From Naematelia aurantialba (lineage: Eukaryota; Basidiomycota; Tremellomycetes; Tremellales; Naemateliaceae): a stretch of DNA of 64,000 bases. How positions within the stretch are numbered: the stretch's first letter is position 1; each line of letters begins with the position of its first letter. This document shows positions 10,176 to 21,330 of this stretch, one piece after another. The stretch is taken from assembly GCA_021527695.1 (NCBI GenBank), contig JAKFAO010000003.1, positions 248,001-312,000 on the forward strand, in the 5' to 3' direction. The notes beneath the pieces are model-generated. The model was not told where the DNA came from and ran no database searches. It saw only the letters and a program-made list of their open reading frames with translations. The translations under genes were made by a program, and so were the position numbers.

Positions 10176-11892
10176 ATGAGTACCTCGTCCCAGTCTGCTC
10201 CGCAAGCCGAGATGGCGCCAATGTCGCGCGCGAATCGGCCGACCATAGTCGGGCCTGACGAAGGCCCCGAGGCGCCGTATCCTCTCGAGCTGGCTGGGAT
10301 CGTCACCAAGGGCTTTGGGCGGGGTGCGCGATTCCTCGGGATCCCTACTGGTGAGTCTTGCTGCCAGAGCCAAAACCACGGCGAACGCGCTACGGCGTGT
10401 CCCAAGTCCTCTTTTCCCGACATCTCCTCCCGGCACTTTGGCGTCATATCACCACTGTATGCCTTCTGCCCAAGAGCATTCAGTCGACTTGTGCCTTGTC
10501 ATCGTCTGCTGCTCTACTATATCTCAATTGTGCGCGGCAGCTGACTCGTTTGGCAGCCAACCTGCCCGACTCGTCCCTGGGCCCGCTGAACGATCTCCAG
10601 CTTACGGGAATCTACTATGGATTCGCGCGCGTCCATCCTTCCCCTCCGAGCGCTCTTCGCTCCTCCGGCATCAACGGCAATGGCGCTGGCAGTGCGGCAT
10701 CCTCCGCCCCGCAGTCCGGCACGTCCACACCTTCCGCAAGAGACGTGCTGGCGAACCCGCTGGACGGCGCGAGCATCTCTGCGCTCCCAGCCGAGACGGC
10801 GCCGTACCCTCCCAATTCGGTGGCGCTTGGGGAGAATGCGGACGAGACTGGCGCGGCAGGGGGAGAGGGGGAGGACCAGGCTCCGGGATTGGGTTTGGGT
10901 GCATGGCCCGGGAAGAGGCTGAGCGACCAGGACAGCAGGGTCTGGCCGATGGTGATGAGTGTCGGCTGGAACCCGTATTTCAAGAACGAGAAGATCACAG
11001 CTGTGAGTCTGTGGATTGTGGACTGTGGACTGTGGACTGTGGACTGTGAACTGTGGACTGTGGACTGTGGACTGTGGACTGTGGACTGTGGACTATGGTC
11101 TGTGGGGGATCATGAGATCGCAATGTGGAGTGAGGACCAGGAGGGTGGTAGTGCACAGGACCGACAGGCAGGCGATGCAAGTGGAAGAGGGTGGAGCTCA
11201 GCGACACAGGATGGAAGGGCGGGAGCGAGACGAATGCAGAGGACAGGCTGCAGCACACTCGTGTGACGCCCAGTCTCGTGGCATCCCCAAGGTCGCGTCT
11301 TGGCCAAGCTCGAGATGGGCCGCAGCGACACTCGTGGAGCGACGGGCTGACGAAGCGCAGGAGGTACACATCATGCATCCGTTCGAGCACGATTTCTACG
11401 GCCACCACATGTCGGTGCTTGTTCTGGGGTACATCCGCCCCGAGCTCAACTACGTCTCCAAGGGTGCGTCTTTGACTTCCAAGCCGGCTTCGATGTCCGT
11501 CAGATGTGTCGTGTTCATCGCTGCGAGGCGTCGTGTAGATGTTTCGTTGCGAGGCGTCGTTGACATGTTTCGTTGTGGTGCTTCGTCTACATGTTTCGTT
11601 GTGATGCTTCGTTTACATGTTTCGTTGTGATGCTTCGTTTACATGTTTCGTTGCGAGGCATCGTTGACAAGTGTCGTTGTGATCCTTCGTTGAGCTTCGT
11701 CTACATGTTTCGTTGTGATGCTTCATTGACATGTTCCGTTGTGACGCTTCGTTCCGATCTGAACTCGGCTTACAAGGCTCAGAGGCGCTTATCGACGACA
11801 TCAACTTCGACGTCAAGGTAGCGCTCAACTGCCTCGCCCGCGATAGCTACGCAAAGTACTCTACCGATCTGTTCCTGCTTCGGCGCAGATAA
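10176..11892 (+). CDS. FMN1: Riboflavin kinase (ATP:riboflavin 5'-phosphotransferase)
   Basis: Makes FMN from riboflavin and ATP, supplying flavoenzymes including complex I. Exons 10176-10350, 10557-11002, 11361-11463 and 11777-11892 join in phase to 279 residues. Family motifs in order: [29 protein letters not shown] (flavin/ATP site with the PTAN motif), TGIYYGFA, then [35 protein letters not shown] with the catalytic Glu in [14 protein letters not shown], and [17 protein letters not shown] near the end. An insert of about 85 residues (10650-10920, Ser/Gly/Ala-rich with GEGEDQAPG) splits the domain after TGIYYGFA; yeast Fmn1 lacks anything this long. Introns 2 and 3 are unusually long (358 and 313 nt) and filled with tandem repeats. 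The first 40 residues are not conserved. Confidence 0.93.
11011..11101 (+). repeat. Heptamer tandem repeat (GTGGACT)n in FMN1 intron 2
   Basis: Thirteen consecutive 7-bp units, mostly GTGGACT with GTGGATT first, one GTGAACT (11046) and ATGGTCT last. The array starts eight bases into the intron, right behind the GTGAGT donor at 11003. Confidence 0.95.
11537..11754 (+). repeat. 26-bp minisatellite in FMN1 intron 3
   Basis: Eight imperfect units of 26 bp with core ACATGTTTCGTTGTGATGCT, starting at 11537, 11563, 11589, 11615, 11641, 11667, 11703 and 11729. A 10-bp partial unit lies at 11693-11702. It fills most of the 313-nt intron 11464-11776. Confidence 0.93.
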
Positions 11893-12453
11893 GCCGCGAC
11901 GTGAGGCGGACATGTCCTTGCGACGCCGCGGGAACGAGGAGGGAGGATGGGCAGAGGAAGAGTCTACGCAAATGGGCCGCAGTGCCGGGTTTTGCGTCTG
12001 CATCAAGACAAGTACAAACTCGGTGATTTTTCGTTGGCAGGAATCGCAGGAACGGCGGCGCGCGTGCACTCAGAGGGCAGGGTAGCATCTACATAGACGA
12101 TAGACGTGGACAGGGTGTGCGAGGCAGATCCTGCGCAGTACGAGGAACCGACTGCATCTCATGGCTTATGCACTACGACGCATGAATTGAAAGTGGCGAT
12201 TATTCAGCGCAACTCCAACCATGACGAGCGGCATCGAAGCGCGGAGTAGTAACGTGAAGTATCTGCATTTGCTATCTTCCCTCTGAGTATAGGCAGATAT
12301 ACGATCGTCCTCGCCGTGACGAGCAGCCATGCCAGCCTGGCAATTGTGCCTTTTCGTTTCCACTACGCCTCTCTGTGTACACCAGCCTCCCTGAACACCA
12401 GCCTTCTGCTTCACCTGCCGTCATTTCCAGCTGGCCCCAATCCCGCGCGACCC
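11893..12453. other. Convergent 3' region between FMN1 and the RNPS1-like gene
   Basis: 561 bp with both flanking genes pointing inwards. Short chance frames only. No gene or RNA recognised. Confidence 0.4.
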
Positions 12454-14047
12454 TCAATCCCGCATGGGGCTCTTGCTTCTCGGACTCCTACTCCTGCTCA
12501 GACTGCGAGAATAGCTCCTCCGCTTGACAGGACTGCGGCTCCGATTTGGGCTTCTGCTGGCGCTTCTCGATACCGGACTCCTGCTCCTGCTGCTTGGGCT
12601 CCGGCTTCTGGGCGAGAACGAGCGCTTCCTAGCTGGTAATGGTGACTTCGATCTCGACCTCGACCTTGACAGCGAGCGCGAGCGCGAGCCGTAGTTGGGC
12701 GATCGGCGACGCGGACCTGCACCTGCACCTCCTCTCCGGACAGGTACCGGTGATCGCGACCGGTACCTCCCGCCGCCGCCGGGTCCAGCTCCCCCACCTC
12801 TTGCCCCAAAGCCGCCGCCAAAGCCGCCGCCGCCGCCACGAGGTCCATAACCCGCTCCGTAGCCACCGTAGCCGCCCCGCCCACCCCCGCGCGGGACGTA
12901 CGAGTCGTTTCGCCCCCCATAGCCGCCGCGACCACCACGAGGGGGAGACGGAGAGCGCCGGCGGTATGAGTAGCTGCCGCGTCGAGGCGACGGCGAGCGT
13001 GAGCGCGAGTACGACGGGGACCGGCGACGGCGGTACGGTGGGGACCGCGAGCGCGACGGAGAGCGGCGGCGGAACGCAGTGGCTGACGGCACGGGGGGCG
13101 GCGACGCAGGGCGAGGAGCGGGAAGGGGATGTTCAGAGATCTGAAGATTAGCACCGCCATGATTCGCAAGCACCGCCATGATTCGCAAGCAGTGCCGATA
13201 GACGACACAAGGCGGACAGTTCGCAAGTATGGCCGAGGTGCGGCACGAGAGGCGGTACGTTTCACAAGCAGGACCGAGAGAGGGTACTTCCTAGCAGGTA
13301 TGGAAGAGGGACGCTTACTCACTTGTACAGTCAAGCTGGATCCGTCGAGCACTCCGCCGTCCATACACCTGACGGCCTCTTTCGCCTGCGACGGCCGTTC
13401 AAACTCGAGCGCCGCTTTCCCTCGATTGAGGCCGGCTGCACGGCGTCAGCGCACATGCATGGGGGTATGGGGGGACGGTACGAGATGTGAAGAACGGGGA
13501 GGGAGATGGTGGGACGACGCAGCAGTGCAGCAGTGTTGGCAAGTGACCGTCACAAGAGGAGCAGAGTAGGCAAAAGGCGGTACGGCAGCAACGGCAGCAG
13601 AGGCAGCAGAGGCAGTGATGCAGAGGCTGTAGAGGCTGTGACAGAGACGGACAAAGCGACCAGCCATCGACACAGCCTCACTACCAACTCACAGACTTTG
13701 AAGATCGGCAGATCGAGGCCGACGACCTGCCCGTAGTGCCCAAAGATCTCCTCCAGGTGCCCCTTGTGGACATTCTTCGTCAGGCCAGAAACGACCACCA
13801 CCTTGAATCCTGCCTCCGTCCCTTCCCCTCTCCCCGTCCCTCCCTCTACTCCTGCTCCTGCCCCTTCTCCTACTCCCGCCCCTGCCCCTGCGCTGAACGC
13901 GCCTGCCGGTCGCGATGGCGGAGAACGCGGAGGTGGAGACCGAGGACGCGCAGGCGAGAGGGACATGGATCCAGAATCGCGGCGGCGCGCCGGTGACGGA
14001 GACCGCGTCAGCGATTTCGGCGTCCTAGAACGGCCGCGGTCAGACAT
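12454..14047 (-). CDS. RNPS1: RNPS1-like RRM and RS-rich splicing factor
   Basis: Predicted nuclear RNA-binding component of the ASAP/PSAP and exon-junction machinery. Exons 14047-13693, 13435-13323 and 13140-12454 join in phase to 384 residues. Residues 1-75 are Ser/Arg/Pro-rich. One RRM follows (about 80-155): VVVSGLTKNVHKGHLEEIFGHYGQV, then GKAALEFERPSQAKEAVRCMDGG and LDGSSLTVQ. The SGLTKNV and HMDGG-like motifs are typical of RNPS1. The C-terminal half is RS dipeptides around a Gly/Arg-rich centre (RGGRGGYGGR, GGGGGFGGGFGARGGG), ending KSPMRD. Low complexity makes long open frames on the other strand, which are shadows. Orthology to RNPS1 rather than another SR protein rests on the RRM. 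Confidence 0.85.
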
Positions 14048-14327
14048 CCTGGCTGTTCAGCGTGGCTCGACGTGTTCAGCGTGCTCAGCACCGTGATGCA
14101 ATGCAAAATGTTGCCGACGCTCGTTACAGGCAAAACGTCCAACGAGTGGAGGGTCTGCCGGCGATACGGGCTTTTGGCCTCGTGGCACTATCTGCACATT
14201 GCCAAAGTTATCACGCATCGACACACGTGCAAACGCTTCTCATGATTGAACATCTGCATTGATCTGTACCATACCCAAACTAGCCCGTTCCCACCAGTGT
14301 TCTTCTTCCACCCCCATGTATGTTCCT

Positions 14328-15691
14328 TTACGAGTTGAAGGTGAACTTGGCGCCCTGCATGATTGTCAGCGCGCCGAACAATGTTCACAAAGCATCGTAT
14401 ACTCACAACCTTGTGTGCGGCTTGTCCGGCAGCAGCTACGAGAAAATCAGCTATTGCTCGTGTGCCTTACAAAACCAGCGAGGGTTTGTTGCTTGGATGC
14501 AGCGCTCTCTGAGGCATCGTAGAGAAGGTACGACTTTTACTCACGGTCGTTGAGCTTGGTCGAGTCCAGTGCGAGGCCGAAAGAGGCTGCCCACATCAGT
14601 CCCACCCTCTGTTTATATCCGCGCAGCTCACCAATGACACCAGGACGCAGCGCCTGGGTGTAGCCGAGGCAGAGAACACCAGCGTTGTTGATCTTGGCCT
14701 TGACAAACGCAGCGTTGTCCTAGCCGGCGTCAGCAGAGCCGAGTTGCTGCTCCTGCACGACTCACAAGGTAGGTCTTGGCGCCAACCTCGAGGCTCACGC
14801 CGCCAGTGGTCGACTTGGTGTCGTAGACAGCCTTGGCGCCGGCCTCGACATCCTTCGATACCTTGTGGTAGTAGCTGGCGGCAAAGGTCGAGAGGTTGCC
14901 CAGGCCGTGGAGGGTGATGGCGTATTCTGGAGCGGAGAAGCCGACGGCACCGTTGTATCGGGTGATAGCGCCCGAGGTGACGTCGTACGAGGCCTCGGCA
15001 CCCACGAGGAAGCCGTCACGGCCGACGACGGTGTCAGCGGTGAAGGTAGGGCCCTTGACGAAGCTGATCAGCTTCCCTGGCACGAGGCGGCAGAGGAGAG
15101 CAAGGGACATACCTTGAAGAGGTCGACGGTGGCCCGGGTGTGGAGGCTGGGCTGCTTGTAGACTGCGCTGAGGATGGCGGCCTTCTGGGACTTGGCCGGG
15201 TTGAGGGTGGTTGCGAGGTCCAGCTTGAGGCCCTTGGCAATCTGGTTCTCGAGCTCGAGTTGAGTTCGAAGCAGGTTGCTGGTGGTCCAAGCCTAGCGAT
15301 GATCAGTCTAGACTTCCGCCAGGCTCATGCCGCGCCCGGCAAGGGGCGTTGACGGAGTTGGAGCTTACCTGGGTAAAGGTCAAGCCGTTCTTGAAGTCGA
15401 CGTATTTGCCCTCAATGTCGCCGGCGATGGCGCCAGAGTCGCCGTCACGGGTCCCAGCGACCTTGAAGGTCACATTGGATGGGGTGAGGGTCTTGACCTC
15501 GAGTCCGATACCGTGGATGGGGTAGTCCTTGAGCAGAAGGTCGGCGGACGACTTGCCGAGGTCCTGTAGGTTGCAAGGTGGGTAAAGAAAGGGAAAAGGA
15601 AACGCAAGGGAAACGAGGGCCTGGTCAGCGACGGTGAAATGTGACTAGTGACGCGACGAACCTTCCATGATGGGGGCACGGGCTGAGACAT
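14328..15691 (-). CDS. POR1: Mitochondrial outer-membrane porin (VDAC)
   Basis: Forms the main metabolite channel of the mitochondrial outer membrane. Start MSQPVPPSWKDLGKSSADLLLKDYPIHG matches the VDAC N-terminal helix. Beta-strand-rich sequence follows with KTLTPSNVTFKVAG, GPTFTADTVVGRDGFLVGAEASYDV and SAPEYAITLHGLGNLSTFAASYYHKVS. The end is PAHKVGAKFTFNS, with the eukaryotic-porin-type final strand. Exons on the minus strand: 15691-15662, 15563-15369, 15292-15113, 15053-14766, 14719 to about 14633, then three short exons to the stop at 14328-14330. The gene has at least seven introns. A TATATAA box lies about 100 bp upstream and a cluster of CACGTG sites about 250 bp upstream, which fits strong regulated expression. 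Confidence 0.92.
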
Positions 15692-17051
15692 TTCGTCTAT
15701 AGGTGTTGGGTGTCAGCTGAAGGCTTGGGGGTCTGACGCAGACGTACAGGGTGTTTACAGGCGGGGTAGTGGGCTGTAGAGGACGAGTTTATATAACGGT
15801 GGCAAGAGAAGGGGAGATGGGAGAGAGTCAACGCAGAACGAGACTCTGAAGACTGACGGGCGCGGCGCGGCGCAAACGACGAGCGACAGCCGGGAAGCGG
15901 CAATTTGGATTTGTGGCAGGAGCGTCACACCACTGGTACACGTGGAGTACACGTGGTTGACAAGAGGAAAACACGTGGGTATCTTCTTTCCTTCTCTGGG
16001 CATTCTTCTCTAGGCAACGGGCAGCAGGCGGCAATGAGAGCCTCCCGCATCAATGGGAGACATTGCTCTGCCGATTATGTATGCAGCTCGTAGACAGCCT
16101 CCATAGTATGCCCAGTGCCCCTTGATCGCATTCTGCGACCATACCCCCCCCCCTTTACCCAATGAACATTCCAGACAGACTGCTCTGACCGTGACTCCTC
16201 TCGCACTGGTGATGGAGCTGGAGAGGGGTGCCCTCCGCTGCTTTCCGCAGAAGAAGGCACAGGAGCAGATGCAGTAAATGTCAACAGCAATGCGGATCCA
16301 GGTGCAGGTTTGTCGGTCGGGTCGCGGGCCGGCTTCTGGGGTGTCGCGTGGTTGTGTTGCTGAAGGACAAGACGGTGCCGGATTTCTAAATGGGTGTCGA
16401 GGGCTGGTCGACAGTAGAAGGCTGTGTATGTCTACTGCAGAGTATATGTGTGTATATGTGTATATATCGAGTGCCCGGCTGTCAGCCGGAGGGTGTGTTT
16501 CCCAACAGGCAATGTCGCCACTGAGGGGAATGCTCAAGAAGCGCAAGATATACCTTCGCTGTGTATACTCCGTGTTGAGACTCCTTGCTCTCTCAGCAAG
16601 GTAGTGTAGAGGAGTCAGGCTGAGCACATCTCCGAGTCACGTCCTGGGCTGTTGCCAGAGCCCTCTCACCAGCCAGACCACTCACCAACCAGTAAAGCGC
16701 CCAGCAATACAAAGCCCAGAGGGTACGTGCGTCGTCTGGCGAAAAGTTCATCACGTGTTGCCGATTTCAGCAAAAGTCTCCTCCGTATCAATTGGACCAC
16801 CCAGCATGCACCATGCGATACCGCAGACAGTAGAATAACGACCACGACAACGACCACGTCCACGTCCACACCCATCCATCCACGCCCGCGCTGCATCGAG
16901 CATCGGCACTGCAAGCTGGCCGAATGGGCACGCTGTGATCGACGTCGCTCGTTCCGCACGCGACCCATCCACACCTCGTCGCATCGCCTTCAGCAACCCA
17001 CTGCCTCGGTGGGGCTCTGGAGTGACGCCGACTTGCTCGCGTGCGGCGACC
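15692..17051. promoter_or_regulatory. Divergent promoter region of POR1 and the glycosyltransferase gene
   Basis: On the POR1 side, TATATAA reads on the minus strand at 15795-15789. Three CACGTG boxes, each within ACACGTGG, lie at 15939-15944, 15950-15955 and 15972-15977. Another CACGTG at 16752-16757 lies 295 bp before the glycosyltransferase start. A C run (about 16145-16153) and GTATATGTGTATAT-like sequence (16438-16470) are the only other oddities. No gene is recognised in the middle. Confidence 0.55.
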
Positions 17052-19678
17052 ATGGAGCACAGTCGCGACCACAGCGGCGGAAGCAGAGGCGGCGGCCCGG
17101 CGTCGCTTGAAGCCAGGCCGCATCTCGGCGCTGATGGGGGGACGAGTGCAGAGTCCGACACGGAGCAGTGGTCGGATCAAGGATGGTGCGTGTGGCTTTG
17201 ATCCTCTCCTTGTTTCATCTGATTCTCCTATCCCCTTCTTTCTTCTCCGCTTCTCCGCTTCCCTCACCCCCCCCCCCCCCTCCCCTCCTTTCGTTGTCTA
17301 CTCCTATCCCCTCCCCCCCCCTCCCTCCCCCCCTCCCCCTCTCCCTCCCTCCCCCCCCCCCCCCCCCCTCTCCCCCTCCCCCTCTCCCCCTATCCCCCCC
17401 CTCCCTCCCCCCCCTCTCCCCCTCCCCCCCCCCCCCTCCCTCCCCCCCCCCCCCCTCCCTCCTCATCCCAAGCTTCCCAACGCCGCTGCCTTTCGGGATG
17501 TCGGCTGATGGCTTGCAGGGCTGCACCTCCCAGACAATCCCTTTCCTCTAGTGATGAGCCTGGGCCGTCTTTCACCACCTTAAACGCCCAGCCCCCTCCC
17601 TCTCACGTCTCAAGCACCACGTCCACGATCCCCCCACGCACACCGCATGGCATCTCGTTCTCGTCCACCGCAGACCCGCATCGGCACACCGTCTCGCACC
17701 GACGCCACAGCTCGCTTCGCCAGGGACCAGGGGGATTACACACTGCTTCATCCGACATTGCACTCGACACCATGGCGCATCCTTCCACTCACGGATCGAA
17801 CGGGACCAGTCACCGAGCGTCCCCCCTTGCTCGTCATGATATGAACATGGACAATCCTTCCCCTGACATCTTGGCACCGAGCCCCATTATCAACGGGTAC
17901 AGCCAACCTCCCCCAGGCTACGGCGAGGCAACGACCACCTCGGCATACGTTGCGGGCTATCCCACCGCCCGCGCGCGCGGCAAGTCATTGTCCCACGCCA
18001 CTCACACCACCGCTCCTCCACCCGCTTCCACCTCTGAAGACGACGGCGACGACGCATACCTCGGCGGTCTTCCTCCCGTCCCCCTCTCGTCCAAGACCAA
18101 GGCGCGAAAAAGGTCGCGCGGAGGCTCGTTCAGCCTGCCGTTTCACAGGCGCAGGCGGTCATCCAACTCGGCGTGGCATTACTGGTGGCCGTGGAACGGC
18201 GGCATGTCTCGCGGACCTCGATATACGCTGCGGCAGTACGCCATCGTAGCCTGTATCCTCTTGGCGCTGTGGTATGCGGTGCACCTATGGCGGTCCATCT
18301 TTGAGATTCAAGTGGAATTCTCCGTCTTTTCCCACAAGTGGATCCGTAGCGAGATCGACTCGATTCAGCCTCTGCGAGGGTGCTTTGACCCAGCTCATAT
18401 CTCGCCGTGGTACAATCTCACTCAACATCAGGCGGGGAAACGGCAACTGCTGTCGCCAGGTATCTCGCTCCGCCGCGGCATGTCGTGCTACGACTTTGCT
18501 GCCACCGTGCAGCCACTAGCCGACGTCCCCCTCAGTCCAGTGACGTACCACACGTACTGGCGTTCCGACTTGATCCCGTTCGGGACGCGACAGACCGCGA
18601 CGTTCCAGAGCTTTCTCGCGACACAGCCGCTGTCGCACTCGAAGCTTATCCTTTGGACGAATGGCGCCGACATTGTTTCCGCCAACTCGTACGTCAAGCC
18701 GTATTTAGATACATGGGGCGACTACATCGAAGTGCGCCAGGTCGACATGGCCAGTCTCGCGCGCGGCACAGAGCTCGAGGGGATCTTGTCGGCAGCGGGA
18801 GGCGGGGGCCTCTTTGACAAGCGAGCGTGGGTCGACGGCGATGCGGTGCGGTTGCTCGTCTTGTGGCACTACGGCGGTATATGGATGGACATGGACCAGA
18901 TCCTCACGCGCGATCTCCACCCTCTCACAGAGCAGGAGTTTGTCACGCAGTGGGATTGTTATGGTGCGTGACTCGCCCCGCTCTCCACGCCCCGCGATAC
19001 TGCATACTGGATACTGCCGCGCTCCTCGACGTGCAAGCTGACTAGGCAGACAAACCGTACTTCAGCCTGAACGGTGCGGTCCTGCACTTCCACCGCCACT
19101 CGCCCTACCTGTGCGAAGCGTTCCACATCATGGCGTCGTCGGCCCTGCCGAAACCCAACACGTTCACCTGGGGCGCGCACCTGTACTCCAAGCTCCACCG
19201 GCGGCTCATAGCGGGCGGCGTCCGGCCATTCACCGTCCTCCCGTGGTGCTTTACGGATCCGCGCAACTGTCGCTCGGACATACGTTTTCCCGATCCGTTT
19301 GCGCCCGATCCGGACCACTGGGGCGGCCGGCGCTGGGACGGCCGCGGCGAGGTTGGTCTGTCGGGGCGAGAGCTGCTCGAGGAGAATATGGGCTATGTCT
19401 GGAGTCTGCATCTGCACAATCAGTGGCGGAGGCAGTTTCCAAAAGGCGGATGGATCGAGCGGCTCCTGGACTGCTATAGCACAAAGGTGGCAGAATTGGA
19501 AGAGTGGATGGGCAGCACAGTCCCGATGCCTGTGATTGGCGGGACTGCGGGGGCGGCGGGGGCTGGCGGCAGCGCCCACGGAGCTGGTGGGGATGGGGGT
19601 GGTGGTGGGGATAGGGGTGATGAGAGTGGTGGGGATGGTGCTGATGGTGTCCGAGGTGATGAAGAAACCCGGCTTTGA
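17052..19678 (+). CDS. Type II membrane glycosyltransferase with DxD motif (GT32-like)
   Basis: Predicted Golgi enzyme using a sugar nucleotide. Exons 17052-17185, 17519-18963 and 19050-19678 join in phase to 735 residues. The N-terminal 240 residues are Ser/Pro-rich and cytosolic, then one membrane anchor (YAIVACILLALWYAVHLW, near 18235-18290). The lumenal catalytic domain has YHTYWRSDL, SKLILWTNG, AVRLLVLWHYGGIWMDMDQIL with the metal-binding D-M-D, FSLNGAVLHFHRHSPY and GYVWSLHLHNQWRR. These match the Gly_transf_sug/alpha-1,4-glycosyltransferase group. The C-terminal tail (19520-19678) is Gly/Asp-rich low complexity. An ATG at 17508 could start a shorter form, but the upstream exon fits in phase. 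The tract between the two exons is almost pure pyrimidine. Acceptor and donor sugars are unknown. Confidence 0.8.
17258..17462 (+). repeat. C/T homopyrimidine tract inside the glycosyltransferase's first intron
   Basis: About 205 bases that are almost only C and T, with C runs of up to about 18, e.g. around 17350-17367. The opposite strand is therefore G-runs separated by A, with potential for G-quadruplex or triplex formation. It lies within intron 17186-17518, upstream of the acceptor GCTTGCAG. Confidence 0.9.
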
Positions 19679-20964
19679 CGTCGTTATCGACAGGGACTTT
19701 GGGATTGGGGACGGGGACCATTGGCCCGCGATGGAGGAGGAGCATACATGAACGCGGAACGGCAAGGAAGCAACAGACGACAACTACACGCAGCACATGG
19801 CATGGCGAGCAACATGAGAGACACGAAACCACAAGGAGAGACACGGAACCACAAGGATAGAGCACAATCTGTCTGTTTAATTCGCATAGATCTGTCTCTG
19901 TAGGCATGTGCATACTGCATATTATTGAGTGGCAGTGGCAGCGTGATGGTGAGTGGTGTGGTCATGAGCTGGGGGTGGCACTGGCAGCGGTGATGTTAAA
20001 GTGGCAGCGGTGATGGTGAGCATGTGTGTTGGCGAGCTGTGAGTGGCAGTGGTGTGCAGTGGTGTTTGGTGACAGCGATGGTTGCTGTCCGTGAATGTGT
20101 TTGGACGCATAACCGAATGAGGAGCGGTCTCCCTGCAGCCCGCATGCTGAGAGCACTGCCGACCCCGTGGCAAGGTGTGCACGGTACGTGTGCCCATCCG
20201 ACCACCAGGCAGAACCGAGGAACAGGAATCCTGCCCATGGCGGTGGCATCTCTCGGCGTGTCGGATGTTTGTGCTGCATCTAACCATACCTCCCCATGTT
20301 GACGCCAGCGATGCCCCGCGATCGTCGCCCGTAACCTACGTAGCTGGAGCTGCAGCACGAGTGCAAGCATGGCTTGGCATCGCAGAAACCCAGAAAACCC
20401 AGAAAACTATTCAGAAACCAAGACAAAACCAAAGCAATCGACCACGTTTTTTCGATCACCCGATGGGACGACGAACGTAAACAGCCACGTACCTCGTTAT
20501 GCTCTCTTCCTCTCATACTCTGCTGCTCTCCTCTCAAGCCATGCTGCTCTGCTCTCCTGCTATGCTCCTCTACTGCTCTGCCGCTCGTGGATTCCACGGG
20601 CAACTCTGTGCTGACGCTGGCGACTAACTCGGGCAACTGACGGCAGCGGTATGATTCACGCTCGAGATGACGGCACCGCGGCACGGCGATATGACACCGC
20701 AGACGAGGCGAGCGCTTGTTTCTGCCCGACCGGGGCGCGACCCGCTCCAACTCGCTGGTCTCGTTGCGGCCGGGTGCGGGGCGGAGCGGCGGGGCAAGTC
20801 GGCGCACGATCGCTCCCGCTGCAAGGGCGAGGCGACGAGCAGGACGCTGGATCGCTGTTTCCCGGCCACCTCCACGTCCAAGACCACGAGCCATACCCAG
20901 ACCATCTGACCGACCGGCTTCCCACTGTCGGACTGGCCTCAGCGCATCGGCGGCGGCACCATCC

Positions 20965-21032
20965 GACCGTCCCACCATCCGACCACCCCACCACCCGACC
21001 GCCCGACCATCCGAGCACTCGACCATCCGGTC
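20965..21032 (+). repeat. Degenerate CCGACCATC-type short tandem repeat
   Basis: About eight imperfect 8-10 bp units of the form CCGACCATC/CCACCACC, about 300 bp upstream of the ferritin-like start codon. Confidence 0.7.
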
Positions 21033-21263
21033 TGCTGACCTGTACGAGAGAGAGACATGGGACGACGGCATTTGTTCGAGCCTGGGGCAATCTCGGCCAA
21101 CGCTGGTGCAGAGCGTCGACCGATGGATCGGTACTACCCTTGTTGACGCCCCGGTGCGCTCGTCCAGACGTGGATATAAGCCCGCTCGCACGGCCCCTTG
21201 TGTCCTCATCCCCCTCAACTTGCTCTCAACGACCCACCAGTCCCCGACTCGCTCTTTACGGCC

Positions 21264-21272
21264 TTTATAATA
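21264..21272 (+). promoter_or_regulatory. TATA box of the ferritin-like gene
   Basis: TTTATAATA lies 59-67 bp before the ATG at 21331 and is followed by a pyrimidine-rich leader, the layout of a strongly expressed fungal gene. A second TATA-like element (GATATAAG) is near 21173. Confidence 0.55.
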
Positions 21273-21330
21273 TCTCCGCCCCCCACTCGACCCTCGTCGC
21301 TGCTCACCCAACCCCACCACGCCAGACAAC

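Larger units (their letters stand above)
19679..21330. other. Long spacer before the ferritin-like gene
   Basis: 1.65 kb holding simple repeats but no recognisable gene: GTGGCAGTG-like units at about 19930-20060, CTCTGCTGCT-like pyrimidine-rich sequence at 20510-20585, and a CCGACCATC-type repeat at about 20965-21032. A 442-codon minus-strand frame spans 20280-21608, but its translation has no family features and it runs into the ferritin-like exons. The right end is the ferritin-like promoter. Confidence 0.45.

Noticed and set aside
12498..13364. Second long minus-strand frame overlapping the RS-rich gene
   Set aside because: Frame-shifted reading of the same RS/Gly-rich repeats; the conserved RRM is in the other frame.
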